DNA of 64,000 bases from Centrapalus pauciflorus (taxonomy: Eukaryota; Streptophyta; Magnoliopsida; Asterales; Asteraceae), in contig JAANYP010001190.1 of assembly GCA_020465985.1 (NCBI GenBank), forward strand, positions 1-64,000. Reading direction: 5' to 3'. How positions within the stretch are numbered: position 1 is the stretch's first letter; each line of letters begins with the position of its first letter. Both the position numbers and the translations under genes were made by a program. Of the stretch, positions 1-10,391 are shown one piece after another. The notes beneath the pieces are model-generated. The model saw only the letters and a program-made list of their open reading frames with translations. It was not told where the DNA came from and did no database searches.

Positions 1-1
1 C

Positions 2-3000
2 GATGAGGCTTGTCGAAACTGTGTTACGTTGGGGCATCATGCTAAAGATTATACTCGGCCTCGATATGTTCCTCCGCCTACATCATCACCTCAGCAATCA
101 GTTAAGGGTTCCTCTGCTCCGAGGAATCAACCGAGAGCTTTCCAGATGACAGCCGAAGAGGCGAAAGAGACTGCTGACGTCGTCACGGGTACATTTCTTG
201 TTAATGATATGCCTGCCCTAATCTTATTTGACTCTGGATCTAATCTATCGTATGTGTCTGAGAAGTTTGCTAGACAGTTTGATTTTGCCCCTGTGATGTT
301 ACCTGCACCCTTAGACATAGAAACTGCTAGCTCGAACTTTGTGACTGTGAATAGAGTCTTTCGTTCCTGTAAGCTAGTGATTGATGACTTCTCCTCGAAC
401 GTTGACCTGATACCGATGTGGATTAGGGAATTCGATGTTATTATAGGAATGGACTGGCTTATGACAAATAATGCTGAAATCCTTTGTGCAAAAAGGATAA
501 TTAGAATTAGAACCCCCAAAGGAATTGAACGTTATGTTTATGGCGATAGAAAGACTCGAGATTTAGGTCTCATCTCTGTACTGAAAGCCCGTAAGTGCCT
601 AACCAAAGGTTGTGTCGCCTATTTAGCATATGCCTTAGATGATAAGGAAGTTAAAAAGACCGTGTCCGATGTTCCTGTAGTTCGAGATTTCCCTGACGTG
701 TTCCCGGATGACATCTCTGGTTTGCCACCAGATCGTCAAATCGAATTCCATATTGACCTTGTACCGGGTGCTGCTCCTATCGCGAAAGCCCCTTACCGTC
801 TCGCTCCGAATGAAATGAAGGAAATGATGAGTCAGTTGCAGGAATTACTGGAAAAAGGGTTTATTCGTCCGAGTACTTCTCCTTGGGGTGCTCCGGTTCT
901 TTTCGTTAAGAAGAAGGACGGTACCTTTCGCATGTGTATAGATTATCGGGAGCTGAATAAAGTAACAATCAAGAACCGATACCCTCTGCCAAGAATTGAC
1001 GACTTGTTTGATCAACTACAAGGGGCTAGCTACTTCTCAAAGATCGATCTCCGATCTGGTTACCATCAACTCAAAGTATTTGAGTCTGACGTACCGAAGA
1101 CTGCATTTCGTACTCGTTACGGTCATTTTGAGTTTCTAGTAATGCCGTTCGGTCTCACAAATGCCCCAGCCGCATTTATGGACCTCATGAATAGGGTATG
1201 TGGACCAATGCTGGATAAACCAGTGATAGTCTTCATTGATGACATCTTGATTTACTCCAAATCTGAATCTGATCATGCGATGCATTTGCGAGAATTGCTA
1301 GAATTGTTACGAAAGGAACGACTCTATGCAAAATTCTCCAAATGTGAATTTTGGTTACGCCAAGTGCAGTTTTTAGGGCATATTGTCTCCGGTGAGGGAA
1401 TAGCCGTAGATCCGTCAAAGGTTGAGGCGGTTCAGAAGTGGGAAGCGCCGAAAAATGTATCTGAAGTTCGGAGTTTCTTGGGTCTTGCGGGTTATTACAG
1501 AAGATTTATCCGTGATTTCTCCAAGATTGCGGTGCCTTTAACCAGCCTGACGAAAAAAGAAGTCAAGTTTGAATGGAATGAACCTCAAGATCGAGCCTTT
1601 GAGACTCTGAAATGTAAGCTAGTAGAAGCGCCGATTTTGGCCTTACCTGAGGGTAATGATGATTTTGTAGTCTATAGTGATGCATCTAAGATGGGATTAG
1701 GCTGTGTACTGATGCAAAGGGATAAAGTAATTGCCTACGCATCAAGGCAGCTAAAGGCGCATGAAAAGAATTACCCGACGCATGACTTGGAGCTTGCAGC
1801 CGTGACTTTCGCACTGAAGATTTGGCGGCATTACCTGTATGGGACTAGATGCAAGTTATATACCGATCACAAAAGTCTGAAGTATATATTTGACCAGAAA
1901 GAGTTGAATATGCGACAAAGGCGATCTATGGAATTGATTAAAGACTATGACTGTGAAATCCTTTACCATCCAGGTAAAGCAAACATTGTAGCAGATGCCC
2001 TAAGCCGCAAAACCGGACAAGACCATTATTCCCGATGTTATGCCTTGACTCCTGTTGTATTAGAGTCTGCTTTGCCTGAATCGATTATTGCCGATCAAAC
2101 CGAAGCCATTCGGGATGAGAATTTGAAATCTGAACGCATGATTACTTATGTGACCCAGCTGACTCTTGATAATCGTGGTCTTAGACGGTTTTTGGATAGA
2201 ATATGGGTTCCCAGATTAGGAGGTATTCGGGATCGAATTCTGTCGGAAGCTCATATGTCGAAATTCTCGATACACCCTGGTTCTACCAAAATGTATCAAG
2301 ATTTGAGGACGGAATATTGGTGGCCTGGAATGAAGAAGGAGGTGGGGCGATATGTAGAAAATTGCATGACTTGCTTACAAGTCAAATCTGAACATCAGAA
2401 GCCGTATGGGGAACTACAACCATTGCCAATCCCGGAATGGAAGTGGGACCACATAACCATGGACTTTGTGACGAAGCTGCCAAGGACAAAGCGGAATCAT
2501 GACTCTATATGGGTAATAGTGGATCGACTTACTAAGTCAGCCCATTTCCTACCCATACGAGAAGATGAACGCCTCGAAAAGTTAGCTGAATTGTACGTAA
2601 AAGAAATCGTGACTAGACATGGTGTGCCATTGTCTATAGTATCTGACCGTGACAGCAGATTTACTTCTCGTTATTGGAAGGCTTTTCAGAATGGATTAGG
2701 AACTGCACTTAAAATGAGCACCGCTTATCATCCAGAAACTGACGGGCAAAGTGAGAGGACAATTTTGACCTTAGAAGATATGTTACGTGCTTGTGTGATT
2801 GATCTCGGTGGAAGTTGGGATACTCACTTGCCGTTTGTGGAGTTTGCATATAACAATAGTTATCACTCGACTATTGGTATGCCTCCATATCAGCTTTTGT
2901 ACGGACGTCGATGCAGAACTCCAACCTGTTGGAGGGAAACAGGTGAACGCCCGATCTCTGGACCAGCAATTCTGCAAGAAGCCCATGATCAGCTACAATT

Positions 3001-3502
3001 GATTCGGCAGCGGATACAGACTTCTCAAGAGAGACAAAAGAAGTATCATGATAGAAGACGTAAGCCGATTGCGTTTGAAGTTGGAGATAAAGTGTTGCTG
3101 AAAGTTTCGCCAAGAAAAGGAATAGTAAGGTTCGGCAAACGGGGGAAGTTGAGCCCTCGATTTGTGGGTCCTTTTGAAATTCTCGAACGTATAGGGTTGC
3201 AAGCCTACAGACTAAAGCTGCCTGCCGAAATGATTGGGATTCATGATGTATTCCATGTGAGTAATCTTCGAAAGTGTTTGGCTGACGCTGAAGCCGTGAT
3301 TCCTTGGAAAGACGTGCAATTAGATGAGCAGTTGCGGTACGAAGAAGAGCCTGAGCATATAATCGACCATAAAGTTTCTAAATTGCGTAGCAAGGAAATC
3401 CCAATGGTGTTAGTTCAATGGAAATATCATAAGGGATCTGCGCAAACTTGGGAACGAGAAGACGAGATTAGACAAAAGTATCCGAAGTTATTTCTGCCTT
3501 AG
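2..3502 (+). CDS. Gag (C-terminal end)-Pol polyprotein of gypsy element A, uninterrupted
   Basis: The frame is open from base 2 to the stop at 3502, 1,166 codons plus stop; the first Met is at 29. It starts in the gag zinc knuckle (CRNC...GHHAKDY, final Cys replaced by Tyr). Then come an aspartic protease with active site FDSGS (D at 230-232), RT with the FIDD catalytic box at 1232-1243, RNase H ([12 protein letters not shown], then TDHKSLKY), and integrase with a zinc-binding region ending CMTC, followed by the DDE residues in [12 protein letters not shown] and GQSERT. The end holds a GPF-type integrase tail and a chromodomain ([14 protein letters not shown]). No stop or frameshift interrupts it. 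Such enzymes copy element RNA into DNA and insert it, and chromodomains bias insertion to heterochromatin. The 5' gag is outside the window. Confidence 0.95.
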   Translation, partial: DEACRNCVTLGHHAKDYTRPRYVPPPTSSPQQSVKGSSAPRNQPRAFQMTAEEAKETADVVTGTFLVNDMPALILFDSGSNLSYVSEKFARQFDFAPVMLPAPLDIETASSNFVTVNRVFRSCKLVIDDFSSNVDLIPMWIREFDVIIGMDWLMTNNAEILCAKRIIRIRTPKGIERYVYGDRKTRDLGLISVLKARKCLTKGCVAYLAYALDDKEVKKTVSDVPVVRDFPDVFPDDISGLPPDRQIEFHIDLVPGAAPIAKAPYRLAPNEMKEMMSQLQELLEKGFIRPSTSPWGAPVLFVKKKDGTFRMCIDYRELNKVTIKNRYPLPRIDDLFDQLQGASYFSKIDLRSGYHQLKVFESDVPKTAFRTRYGHFEFLVMPFGLTNAPAAFMDLMNRVCGPMLDKPVIVFIDDILIYSKSESDHAMHLRELLELLRKERLYAKFSKCEFWLRQVQFLGHIVSGEGIAVDPSKVEAVQKWEAPKNVSEVRSFLGLAGYYRRFIRDFSKIAVPLTSLTKKEVKFEWNEPQDRAFETLKCKLVEAPILALPEGNDDFVVYSDASKMGLGCVLMQRDKVIAYASRQLKAHEKNYPTHDLELAAVTFALKIWRHYLYGTRCKLYTDHKSLKYIFDQKELNMRQRRSMELIKDYDCEILYHPGKANIVADALSRKTGQDHYSRCYALTPVVLESALPESIIADQTEAIRDENLKSERMITYVTQLTLDNRGLRRFLDRIWVPRLGGIRDRILSEAHMSKFSIHPGSTKMYQDLRTEYWWPGMKKEVGRYVENCMTCLQVKSEHQKPYGELQPLPIPEWKWDHITMDFVTKLPRTKRNHDSIWVIVDRLTKSAHFLPIREDERLEKLAELYVKEIVTRHGVPLSIVSDRDSRFTSRYWKAFQNGLGTALKMSTAYHPETDGQSERTILTLEDMLRACVIDLGGSWDTHLPFVEFAYNNSYHSTIGMPPYQLLYGRRCRTPTCWRETGERPISGPAILQEAHDQLQLIRQRIQTSQERQKKYHDRRRKPIAFEVGDKVLLKVSPRKGIVRFGKRGKLSPRFVGPFEILERIGLQAYRLKLPAEMIGIHDVFHVSNLRKCLADAEAVIPWKDVQLDEQLRYEEEPEHIIDHKVSKLRSKEIPMVLVQWKYHKGSAQTWEREDEIRQKYPKLFLP

Positions 3503-3530
3503 TTAATTCCGAGGACGGAATTAATTTAAC

Positions 3531-3540
3531 GGGGGAAGAT
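3531..3540 (+). promoter_or_regulatory. Polypurine tract of element A
   Basis: GGGGGAAGAT lies immediately before the TGTAAC start of the 3' LTR. A purine run in this place primes plus-strand DNA synthesis. Confidence 0.85.
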
Positions 3541-3850
3541 TGTAACGGCCCGAAATTTAATAAGTATATATTTCAGCATCAGACTTTGGATAATAAAGCA
3601 GTGTTATCCCATTATTAGTAATTAGCTGATAATGTGAATCTGAAATAATTAATTATATTAAATTATAATTAATTATGCTAAGTTGCCAAAAAATTAAGTT
3701 AATAATTAAAATTCAGCTAAAAGACAATTGTTGCAGATTTAGAACTTCTTTGCTAATATTTGCATCTGAAATGCAAATCGGTTTGTCGGGAAATAAAAGT
3801 TGGACAATTCCGGAAAAATTCAGTAGAATATCAGATTTTCCCTATTTCCC

Positions 3851-3858
3851 TATAAATA
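3851..3858 (+). promoter_or_regulatory. TATA box in the LTR of element A
   Basis: TATAAATA lies 310 bp into the LTR, followed by a pyrimidine-rich stretch (TTCTCTCTCT type) expected around a plant transcription start. Transcription would begin near 3880, which defines the U3/R boundary. Confidence 0.75.
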
Positions 3859-4046
3859 GGAGTTACACTCCTCACTTTTCAAAGTTTGGAAAGTTGATTC
3901 TCCTTCTCTCTCTACACTCTCCTCCTTCTCTCTAGCATTTCTTCAAATCGAACCGTTGGATCCTCGTGTTTTATACGCCATTGAATAGAGATCGTCGAGT
4001 TCTTCGCGAATCTACCATCTCGTGTTTGATTTCGTCCGAATTTGAG

Positions 4047-5525
4047 GTAAGATCGACCGTTTTTCGGACTTTTGGCTCGGTTTTGAAGAGCATTTTCGAA
4101 TCTGTTCATTTTTTTCCTTCATTTGAAGCTGATTTGCCCTCGTTTAGGACCTGTTCTTGCTTGGGAATCATTCATAGTCGAAGAATATAGCTGGGACGAA
4201 GGTTAGTAACCATTTTTCTATCATCTATGCTCTTGTTTAGTTGATAGAACCTGGAGAAAACGATGAACAAGTTGATCAGATTCGAGAGATTCATCTAGAC
4301 TCGAATTATATGCTAGTCTCGAATCTAGTCACCTAGATTCGAGGGTGTACATGTTCGAATCTATGTGCTTCGAGTCTAGCCATGGTTCGAATCTATATGT
4401 ATGTCTCGAGTCTGTGTGTGGGATTCGAGTCTCTATGGCTTCGAATCTGTCCCTAGAATTTAAAAGCTTCGAGTCTATGAGTGTGCATTCGAATCTAGTC
4501 TTTGCCTTCGAAACTATTCAGCCTATTCGAATCTAATAAGCCATTCGAATCTAGTCCCTTGTTCGAATCTATAGATTCGAATTGGCTAGGGTTCGATTCT
4601 AGCATCCCAAATTTGAAATCTGGTTCAATTCCAAGTCAAAACATCAATTCCTAAATCAGATTAAGTGATTAAACAACCTATTGTATTAAAGGTATCATTT
4701 AATATTGAATGAACTCTTAGAAAATGAATGTCATGATTCACCTAGTTAGTAATATGATTGGCCTCGTTGCAAGGCCACACATATGTGTAATTAGGTATCA
4801 TATTGATCTGTTAAGAATAAGACTCACTTTGGGACGATAGGAACTACCTCAGACTCGACAGCCAAAATTGACAATGACCTGAATACATAACTAGGGTTAT
4901 ATAGATTATGACTCAGACTTGAAACAGAAATGCAGGATCCCGTCGTTTTGACAGAGTAAACTGAACCGCTTAACTCGTTAAGCATTATCTGACTACGGAC
5001 CACTGTGAGTGACAGATTTCATTAATTACTTACATATATTTCGATACTTATTGGTGAATGTACTGACTGTATGGAAACTACTGATTGATTGCTGCATGTT
5101 TCTTTAATACTATATTGTATCATAGAAATGTATGTTGCCATTACTGAAATAGACACTTGCAATGCCTTGATTGCATGTTCACATTTACATTTTTATGTAA
5201 ATACGCATCATGCTTACTGCTTACTTGACTGTTTATATACTTGCCGTCGCATATTGCATCATCCGACCGGACCGAATGTGAGATCTCCATTCACAGGAGG
5301 GAATTCTGCAGATTCCTTTCCTATCTGACTTGTTTCCATACACTTCCCGTAGGGCTTCGGCCTTACATATGGGAATACTGACCGGGTTGTCTCCCAACCT
5401 AATTGCCGTCTCTGACGTGTTGACCGACAGGATCTGATAGTATGTTATATGTGTGTGGTATTTAGTGGAACTCTGTTAACTCACTAAGCTTTGTAGCTTA
5501 CTCTGTCATGACAACTCCTTTTCAG
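4047..5525 (+). other. Candidate intron inside the LTR of element A
   Basis: A near-perfect donor, TTTGAG|GTAAGA, has its GT at 4047. An acceptor, CTCCTTTTCAG|GAAAAG, has its AG at 5524-5525. The span is 1479 nt, beginning about 165 nt after the expected transcription start. Element B has a donor and acceptor in the same relative places, and the sequence after the acceptor is similar in both (GAAA..TAAGGCAAG). Splicing is inferred from sequence only. Confidence 0.45.
4316..4610 (+). repeat. Field of TCGARTCT words in LTR A
   Basis: I count at least 12 forward copies of TCGAATCT or TCGAGTCT in about 260 bp, plus several copies of the complement (AGATTCGA, AGACTCGA). Spacing is irregular (about 15-40 bp), so this is not an ordinary tandem repeat. 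The same word fills the non-coding parts of copia element E. Confidence 0.85.
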
Positions 5526-5833
5526 GAAAAGCTGATAAAGGCAAGATCATAGCAGGTAGTTCATCCCAGGCTAAGTGAATCTGGATTTTGATGAATAGCA
5601 GACCTTGGACTTTTGATGATGCCTATTTTGTAAAGACGATGCGGTCTCGGGTAGCTTGTTCAGTCTTCCGCACTCTGATTGAAGATTTAGAAGCTAGTTA
5701 GACCACCATTTGATCTTTAAATTATTGTTGTAATTAAGTATTTTGCTGATGGGCCTGTGGTATCAAACAATTAATATTATTTATGAAATGAAATATTATG
5801 ACGTGTACTGTTTGTGGAAAATTGGATGTTACA

Positions 5834-7003
5834 CTACGTCAGCAAGTACTTAACATGTTTGAAGGTTAAATCTGAACACCAAAAGCCATCAGGATTGCTA
5901 GTTCAACCAGAAATACCCCAGTGGAAGTGGGAAAACATCACCATGGATTTCATCACCAAGTTGGCAAAGACTTCTGGAGGATATGACACTATTTGGGTGA
6001 TTGTGGATCGACTTACCAAAACCGCACATTTCCTTCAAATCAAGGAGACTGATAAGATGGATAAGTTAACACGAATCTATCTTAAAGAAGTCGTCTCAAG
6101 GCATGGAGTGCCAGTATCAATTATATCGGACAGGGACAGCCGGTTCACATCAAGATTTTGGCAGTCATTGCAAGAAGCACTGGGTACACGCTTAGACATG
6201 AGCACACCCTATCACCCGCAAACGGATGGTCAGAGTGAAAGGACGATTCAGACTTTGGAAGACATGTTAAGGGCATGTGTCATCGATTTTGGCAAAAGTT
6301 GGGACAGGCCATTAGTCGAGTTTTCCTATAACAACAGCTATCACTCGAGCATTAAGACCGCCCCATTCGAGGCACTCTACGGGTGAAAGTGTCGATCACC
6401 TCTTTGTTGGGCTGAAGTAGTAATAGTCAGATTACTGGACGGGAAATCATCCAGGAGACTACAGAAAAGATAGCCCAGATTCGTAATCGGTTAAAAATCG
6501 CGCGGGATCGGCAGAAAAGTTATGCAGACGTTCGACCGAAGGATTTGGAATTTCAAGAGGGAGATCAAGTAATGTTAAAAGTCTTGCCTTGGAAGGGCGT
6601 AATCCGTTTTCGGAAACGAGGAAAACTCAATCCTCGTTATATCGGACCATTCAAGATCACCAAAAGAATTGGCCCGGTAGCTTACCGACTCGATCTACCC
6701 CCAGAGCTTAGTAACGTCCATAATACCTTCCACGTGTCCAATCTTAAGAAGTGTCTGGCTGATGAATCACTCGTTATACCCATGGACGAGTTGGAAATAG
6801 ATGATAAGTTGAACTTCATTGAACAACCTGTAGAAATAATGGACCGAGAAGTCAAGAAACTAAAGCACAGCCGGATCCCGATAATAAAAGTCAGATGGAA
6901 CTCTAAGCGAGGTCCTGAGTTTACATGGGAACGCGAAGATCAGTTCCGGGAAAAATACCCTCACCTGTTCTCAAGTACTCAAGAAGTGGAGAACACGAGC
7001 TAA
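5834..7003 (+). pseudogene. Integrase 3' half and chromodomain of gypsy element B, broken
   Basis: This is the right-hand remainder of the pol gene into which A inserted. It begins at [12 protein letters not shown], just before the end of the integrase zinc-binding region. It retains the DDE catalytic residues ([18 protein letters not shown]). The frame ends at a TGA at 6384-6386 in the sequence LYG*KCRSP, consistent with CGA to TGA. A small indel near 6415-6430 shifts the frame, and reading resumes to the stop at 7003 through the GPF tail and a chromodomain ([17 protein letters not shown]). It is closely related to X1 and X2 and less so to A. Confidence 0.88.
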
Positions 7004-7026
7004 TTTCGGGACGAAATTCCCTTAAC

Positions 7027-7036
7027 AGGGGGAGAC
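7027..7036 (+). promoter_or_regulatory. Polypurine tract of element B
   Basis: AGGGGGAGAC directly precedes the TGTAACATCC start of the LTR. The same arrangement is found in reverse complement in X1 (near 13763-13775). Confidence 0.85.
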
Positions 7037-7609
7037 TGTAACATCCGACACTAAACCAGGTTAGAAATAATGACCTAATCTATATTTAATAGTCAATTAT
7101 AGCCTAATCAGTGGTCATTAGAAATTAATCAATTGATTAACAAGGTTTATTAGAAAATTCAACTCAATTAGAATCAAATTCATCGGTGCGATGAATCGGG
7201 AAATCAATTAATCCCATCAATTTACGATATGAGGGATTAATTCAACTAAGTACATAACTAAATTATGATTAGTGACACTAATCATACACTAATACAATTA
7301 CTTAACATTAATTATGCAAGACTAAAACAATTCATTAAAACAATGCATTCAAAAGTATTTATGAATTTACAAGAAAAGGGAAATACAAGAATACATTCTA
7401 AATACTTTTATACAAAAAAAATATATATATAAATACATGAAAATAAACAATAAAAATCTGGTCATAGGGTAGTACTACCCAAGATTTGATTTCAATTTTT
7501 TATTTCCCAACTCCATAACCTTTCATAATCAAATCTTTCACACCCCATTCTCCTTTCATTTCAACATGATCTTACACTCCACCTCCATTTGAAAGACCAA
7601 GACTTTGCC

Positions 7610-7617
7610 TATAAATA
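7610..7617 (+). promoter_or_regulatory. TATA box in the LTR of element B
   Basis: TATAAATA is followed by a CT-rich leader (TTTCTCTCCTCTC). The minus-strand copy in X2 keeps the same box at 25325-25332, while X1 has it mutated. Confidence 0.75.
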
Positions 7618-7710
7618 GAGGGCTTCCTTTTCATTATTTTCACCCCAAAATATCTCTTTCTCTCCTCTCAAAACCGGATCCCACACACACACACACTACA
7701 AACATTTTCA

Positions 7711-7770
7711 TTCAAGTGTTCTTGGTGAAATTCAAGTGTTCTTGGTGAACTTCAAGTGTTGTTGGTTCAA
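7711..7770 (+). repeat. Three tandem 20-bp units in LTR B
   Basis: TTCAAGTGTTCTTGGTGAAA is followed by a second copy differing at one base and a third differing at several. The related X2 LTR has a single copy, so the expansion is specific to B. It lies between the TATA box and the donor-like site, in transcribed leader. Confidence 0.9.
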
Positions 7771-7822
7771 ATCTTGCAAGAGTTCCAACTTCTTCTCAAT
7801 TTCATACTCCAAATACATCAAA

Positions 7823-9177
7823 GTAAGTAAATACTAACTTATTTCATCATATATTTATGTTTATATAAGTCTTGCATAATATATATAATCACCAACAACA
7901 ACAGGTTTCATAAAAACTCAAGTTTATAAGTTTCTAGTTTTATTTTTAAGTTGTTTCTATAAATGTGTTTATGAATATATGAACACATTATAAAAGTTTT
8001 AATATTATGAAAAAATGTGATATATATGTGTTTTTATAACTATTATGACTTTTATATAAGTAGTCTTTGAATAAACAACAAGAATCATAAGTTGTTTTAA
8101 GTTTATAAACTACGGATTTTCGGCTGAAAATTTATATCGACTTTGAAAAATCATAACTAATTCATAACTCAACGAAATGAGTTGATTCTTGTCTCAAAAG
8201 TCAGATCTATGTCTTAACTATAGATCTGTAATTTTTCATAATTTATTTTGAAGTTTAAGACCTCCAGAAATTATTTGGGAAACCGAAAGTTTGACAGCTC
8301 AAAAATGGCCAACATAGCGTTTTTAACGAGCTTTTTTACCAACCTAAACAACTTGAAAAATGGCCGTTCTTGATTCTAAAAATCCTTGGTATATAGTAGT
8401 TTAATGTCCTAGAAAACCAAAGTCTAAAAAATTTTGGAGCTTGGTCAAAAACAGCCTCAAAGTAGGCCGAAAAACCTCCGAAAAAGCTGGAAAATTATAT
8501 ATATATATAAACTTGACGTTTTAAGCGCATTTTATTTATAAACTTGTAATGTTGGGTGATTTAAGACATAAAAATCTATAAATATATATATATCATCATA
8601 TATTAGAGATATTAAGTCCTTATTATCATTTAGGACCCGTTTAATCTCGCTCGGTGCATCATCCTTCATTTTACGCTAAAAAGCACCTTACGCTAGTTTT
8701 ACCATCACACGCTCGGTGAGTTCCATAGCCCCTATTTTCACACTGTTATGTTTTGGGGTTGAAATACATGCTTCGTTTTTATATGGACACGGAAATACTT
8801 TCATTTCTATTATGTATTACACATTGGGTTCCATTAGCTCTGATATCATGAACCGTTAATTACATTTATTTGTAAGCGCGAATATATTGTGGATAGATCT
8901 GTTGGGAGTCATGTCCCCCACTCGGGTTAGTCGGATTGGCTAACAGCGGGTGCATATATATTCAACAAACGGTATTACGTATGGGAATACTGCACAGGGC
9001 AAACGCATTTTAAATTAAGCTCGGTTGCATGATGGTTATATGTAATACATAACAAGGAATTTATGATTTTATAAATTCAATCTCTATTATTGTTGTCCAT
9101 ACAAGTCAGATTTACGTGTAAACCTATGAGCTGACCAACAATTTTTTTTGTTGACGTATGTTAGCGTGTATTTTCAG
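7823..9177 (+). other. Candidate intron inside the LTR of element B
   Basis: The donor-like site CATCAAA... reads AA|GTAAGT with GT at 7823-7824. The acceptor-like site is GTGTATTTTCAG|GAAATT with AG at 9176-9177. The span is 1355 nt. The donor is kept in both minus-strand relatives (AAAGTAAGT near 25128 and 13125, reverse strand). The acceptor is lost in X1 (CTG for CAG) and X2 (small deletion). Confidence 0.42.
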
Positions 9178-9481
9178 GAAATTAAGGCAAGTATGCATTC
9201 GGACGTATTTTACTTACAAGCTTCCGCATCCATGGAGTCGCATGCATGTTCAAAATTAAATGAGATTTAGCTGCATTATTTTGGATATTGTAATTATGTA
9301 ATTAAATCTCTGTATTGGTGCGAACTTCATTTCTCATATCAGACTATGTAAAACATTGCTATATTTCCAAGTTTCAATGATGTATATTAAAAACATCCAT
9401 ATAGTGGTCATTCATTATGATTATGGTTACGCTTCCGCACTCGTCACGCCTCGCTGCCAACCGGGGTAGCAGGGTGTGACA

Positions 9482-9684
9482 ATATCCATCTCAAACAATC
9501 TAGTCTTCCACTAAGCATATTCAGGTCAAACATCTTCATAAGAGATCACATCCAAAAAGGTAATGTGGAGGTAACTTTTGTTCCAACAGAAGAACAACTT
9601 GCAGATATTTTCACCAAACCTCTTGATGCAAATAAGTTTAATTCCCTTGTGTGCAAGTTGGGTATGTTAAATAAAAGTGACTAA
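9482..9684 (+). pseudogene. C-terminal end of copia pol (RNase H tail) of element C1
   Basis: The right part of a copia RNase H cut by insertion of B. It reads, with small indels, the typical tail RHHFIRDHI...VEVTFVPTEEQLADIFTKPLDANKF...LGMLNKSD and stops at 9682-9684. The same tail in element C2 (to 31236) is nearly identical, so C1 and C2 belong to one family. C1 is the outermost host of the nest; its gag, most of its pol and its 5' LTR lie left of B, outside the window. Confidence 0.85.
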
Positions 9685-10391
9685 GTGTCCTTGAAGTTCT
9701 AAAATTACTTGTTCCAATCTGAAAAATTTTTACTAAACAACTTTGACAGAACAAATTTCATACGTTCTGTACTTAGCTAGTTTCTTAAAAATTTGAACAG
9801 GTTTGACAAGTAACAGATTTGTCAAAATATGTTTTTTCTCTCAAACCTATTCTGTTCTTTAAACCTGAAACCCGCTCACTCTGTATTCTGTCACACAAGG
9901 CAAAGCCTTGTATTCTGTTCAACTACTAAATAGGTTTGACACTGAAACTTGTTCTCATGTAATTGCACAGGTTTGAACAGACAGGTAATAGATTTATCAG
10001 TTTTGATGAAAAACATTCATCACAGGTTTGAAGAACAGCATTGAACATTGCTTTTAATTAACATTACTTTACATTTAAGTTACTTAAATTATGTATTTAT
10101 GTATCTTAATTACCCGCGGATAATGTGTGTTATGTGTGTTAGTGGAGAAAAAGGTCAAGTTGGTCTGACAAACGTGCTGACGTGTTAAACCGTTCCGGTT
10201 TCCATTAGTAGCATTTCAAATCAACCATCTAAAACCTTTCTCTCTCGGTCTCTCCTACTCTTACACATTCAAATCCTATAAATACCCATTTCACTGTTTC
10301 TTCTTCTTCTTCCTTACTGCATTTATACCCTCTTCAAAACCGTAAAAGACTTAGTGTCAAAAAACTCGTGCATCCCCTCCTACTCTCAAGA
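9685..10391 (+). other. Pol-ORF3 spacer of C1
   Basis: Non-coding. The first 400 bp are full of words of the type ACAGGTTTGA and CCTGTTC. The second half is promoter-like, with a TGACGTG box and a TATA box (see separate entry), then a CT-rich leader (TTCTTCTTCTTCC). It matches the C2 spacer at 31237-31927 along its length. Confidence 0.7.
10178..10284 (+). promoter_or_regulatory. Candidate promoter of ORF3 in C1
   Basis: TGACGTGTTA at 10178-10187 carries an ACGT core of the kind bound by plant bZIP factors. TATAAATA is at 10277-10284. A pyrimidine-rich stretch follows, then ORF3 begins about 110 nt downstream. C2 keeps the same three features in the same order and spacing. Confidence 0.5.

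Larger units (their letters stand above)
1..5833 (+). mobile_element. Gypsy element A (Tekay-like chromovirus), 3' part with full pol and 3' LTR
   Basis: The window opens inside the gag zinc knuckle of a Ty3/gypsy element and continues through protease, RT, RNase H, integrase and chromodomain to a polypurine tract and a complete 3' LTR. The LTR begins TGTAAC and ends GTTACA, and the next base falls inside the integrase gene of another gypsy element (B). A is therefore inserted in B. The 5-bp target copy on the right would be CTACG (5834-5838); its partner is left of the window. Domain order and chromodomain place it in the chromovirus group; Tekay/Del is my reading of the C-terminal sequence style. 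Confidence 0.9.
3541..5833 (+). repeat. 3' LTR of gypsy element A, 2293 bp
   Basis: It starts TGTAACGGCC after the polypurine tract and ends GGATGTTACA, so its termini form the inverted repeat TGTAAC/GTTACA. The base after it belongs to the integrase of element B. It contains a TATA box at 3851, a strong splice-donor-like site at 4047, a field of TCGARTCT words at 4316-4610, and a splice-acceptor-like site at 5525. Confidence 0.88.
7037..9481 (+). repeat. 3' LTR of gypsy element B, 2445 bp
   Basis: It starts TGTAACATCC and ends AGGGTGTGACA. Base 9482 onward is copia RNase H (element C1), so B is inserted in C1. The LTRs of X1 and X2 on the minus strand are related copies. Inside are a TATA box (7610), a perfect 20-bp period triplication (7711-7770), a donor-like site (7823) and an acceptor-like site (9177). 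Confidence 0.88.

Noticed and set aside
2783..3202. Overlapping small ORFs on both strands within integrase of A
   Set aside because: The long plus-strand polyprotein frame fully explains this region.
3675..4536. Short ORFs in LTR A
   Set aside because: They lie in U3, leader and the TCGARTCT field with no conserved sequence.
4316..4610. Heat-shock elements or a CRISPR-like array
   Set aside because: Heat-shock elements need GAA and TTC blocks spaced by two bases, and here TTCGAA is contiguous. Spacing and word length are too irregular for an array, and this is a plant element LTR.
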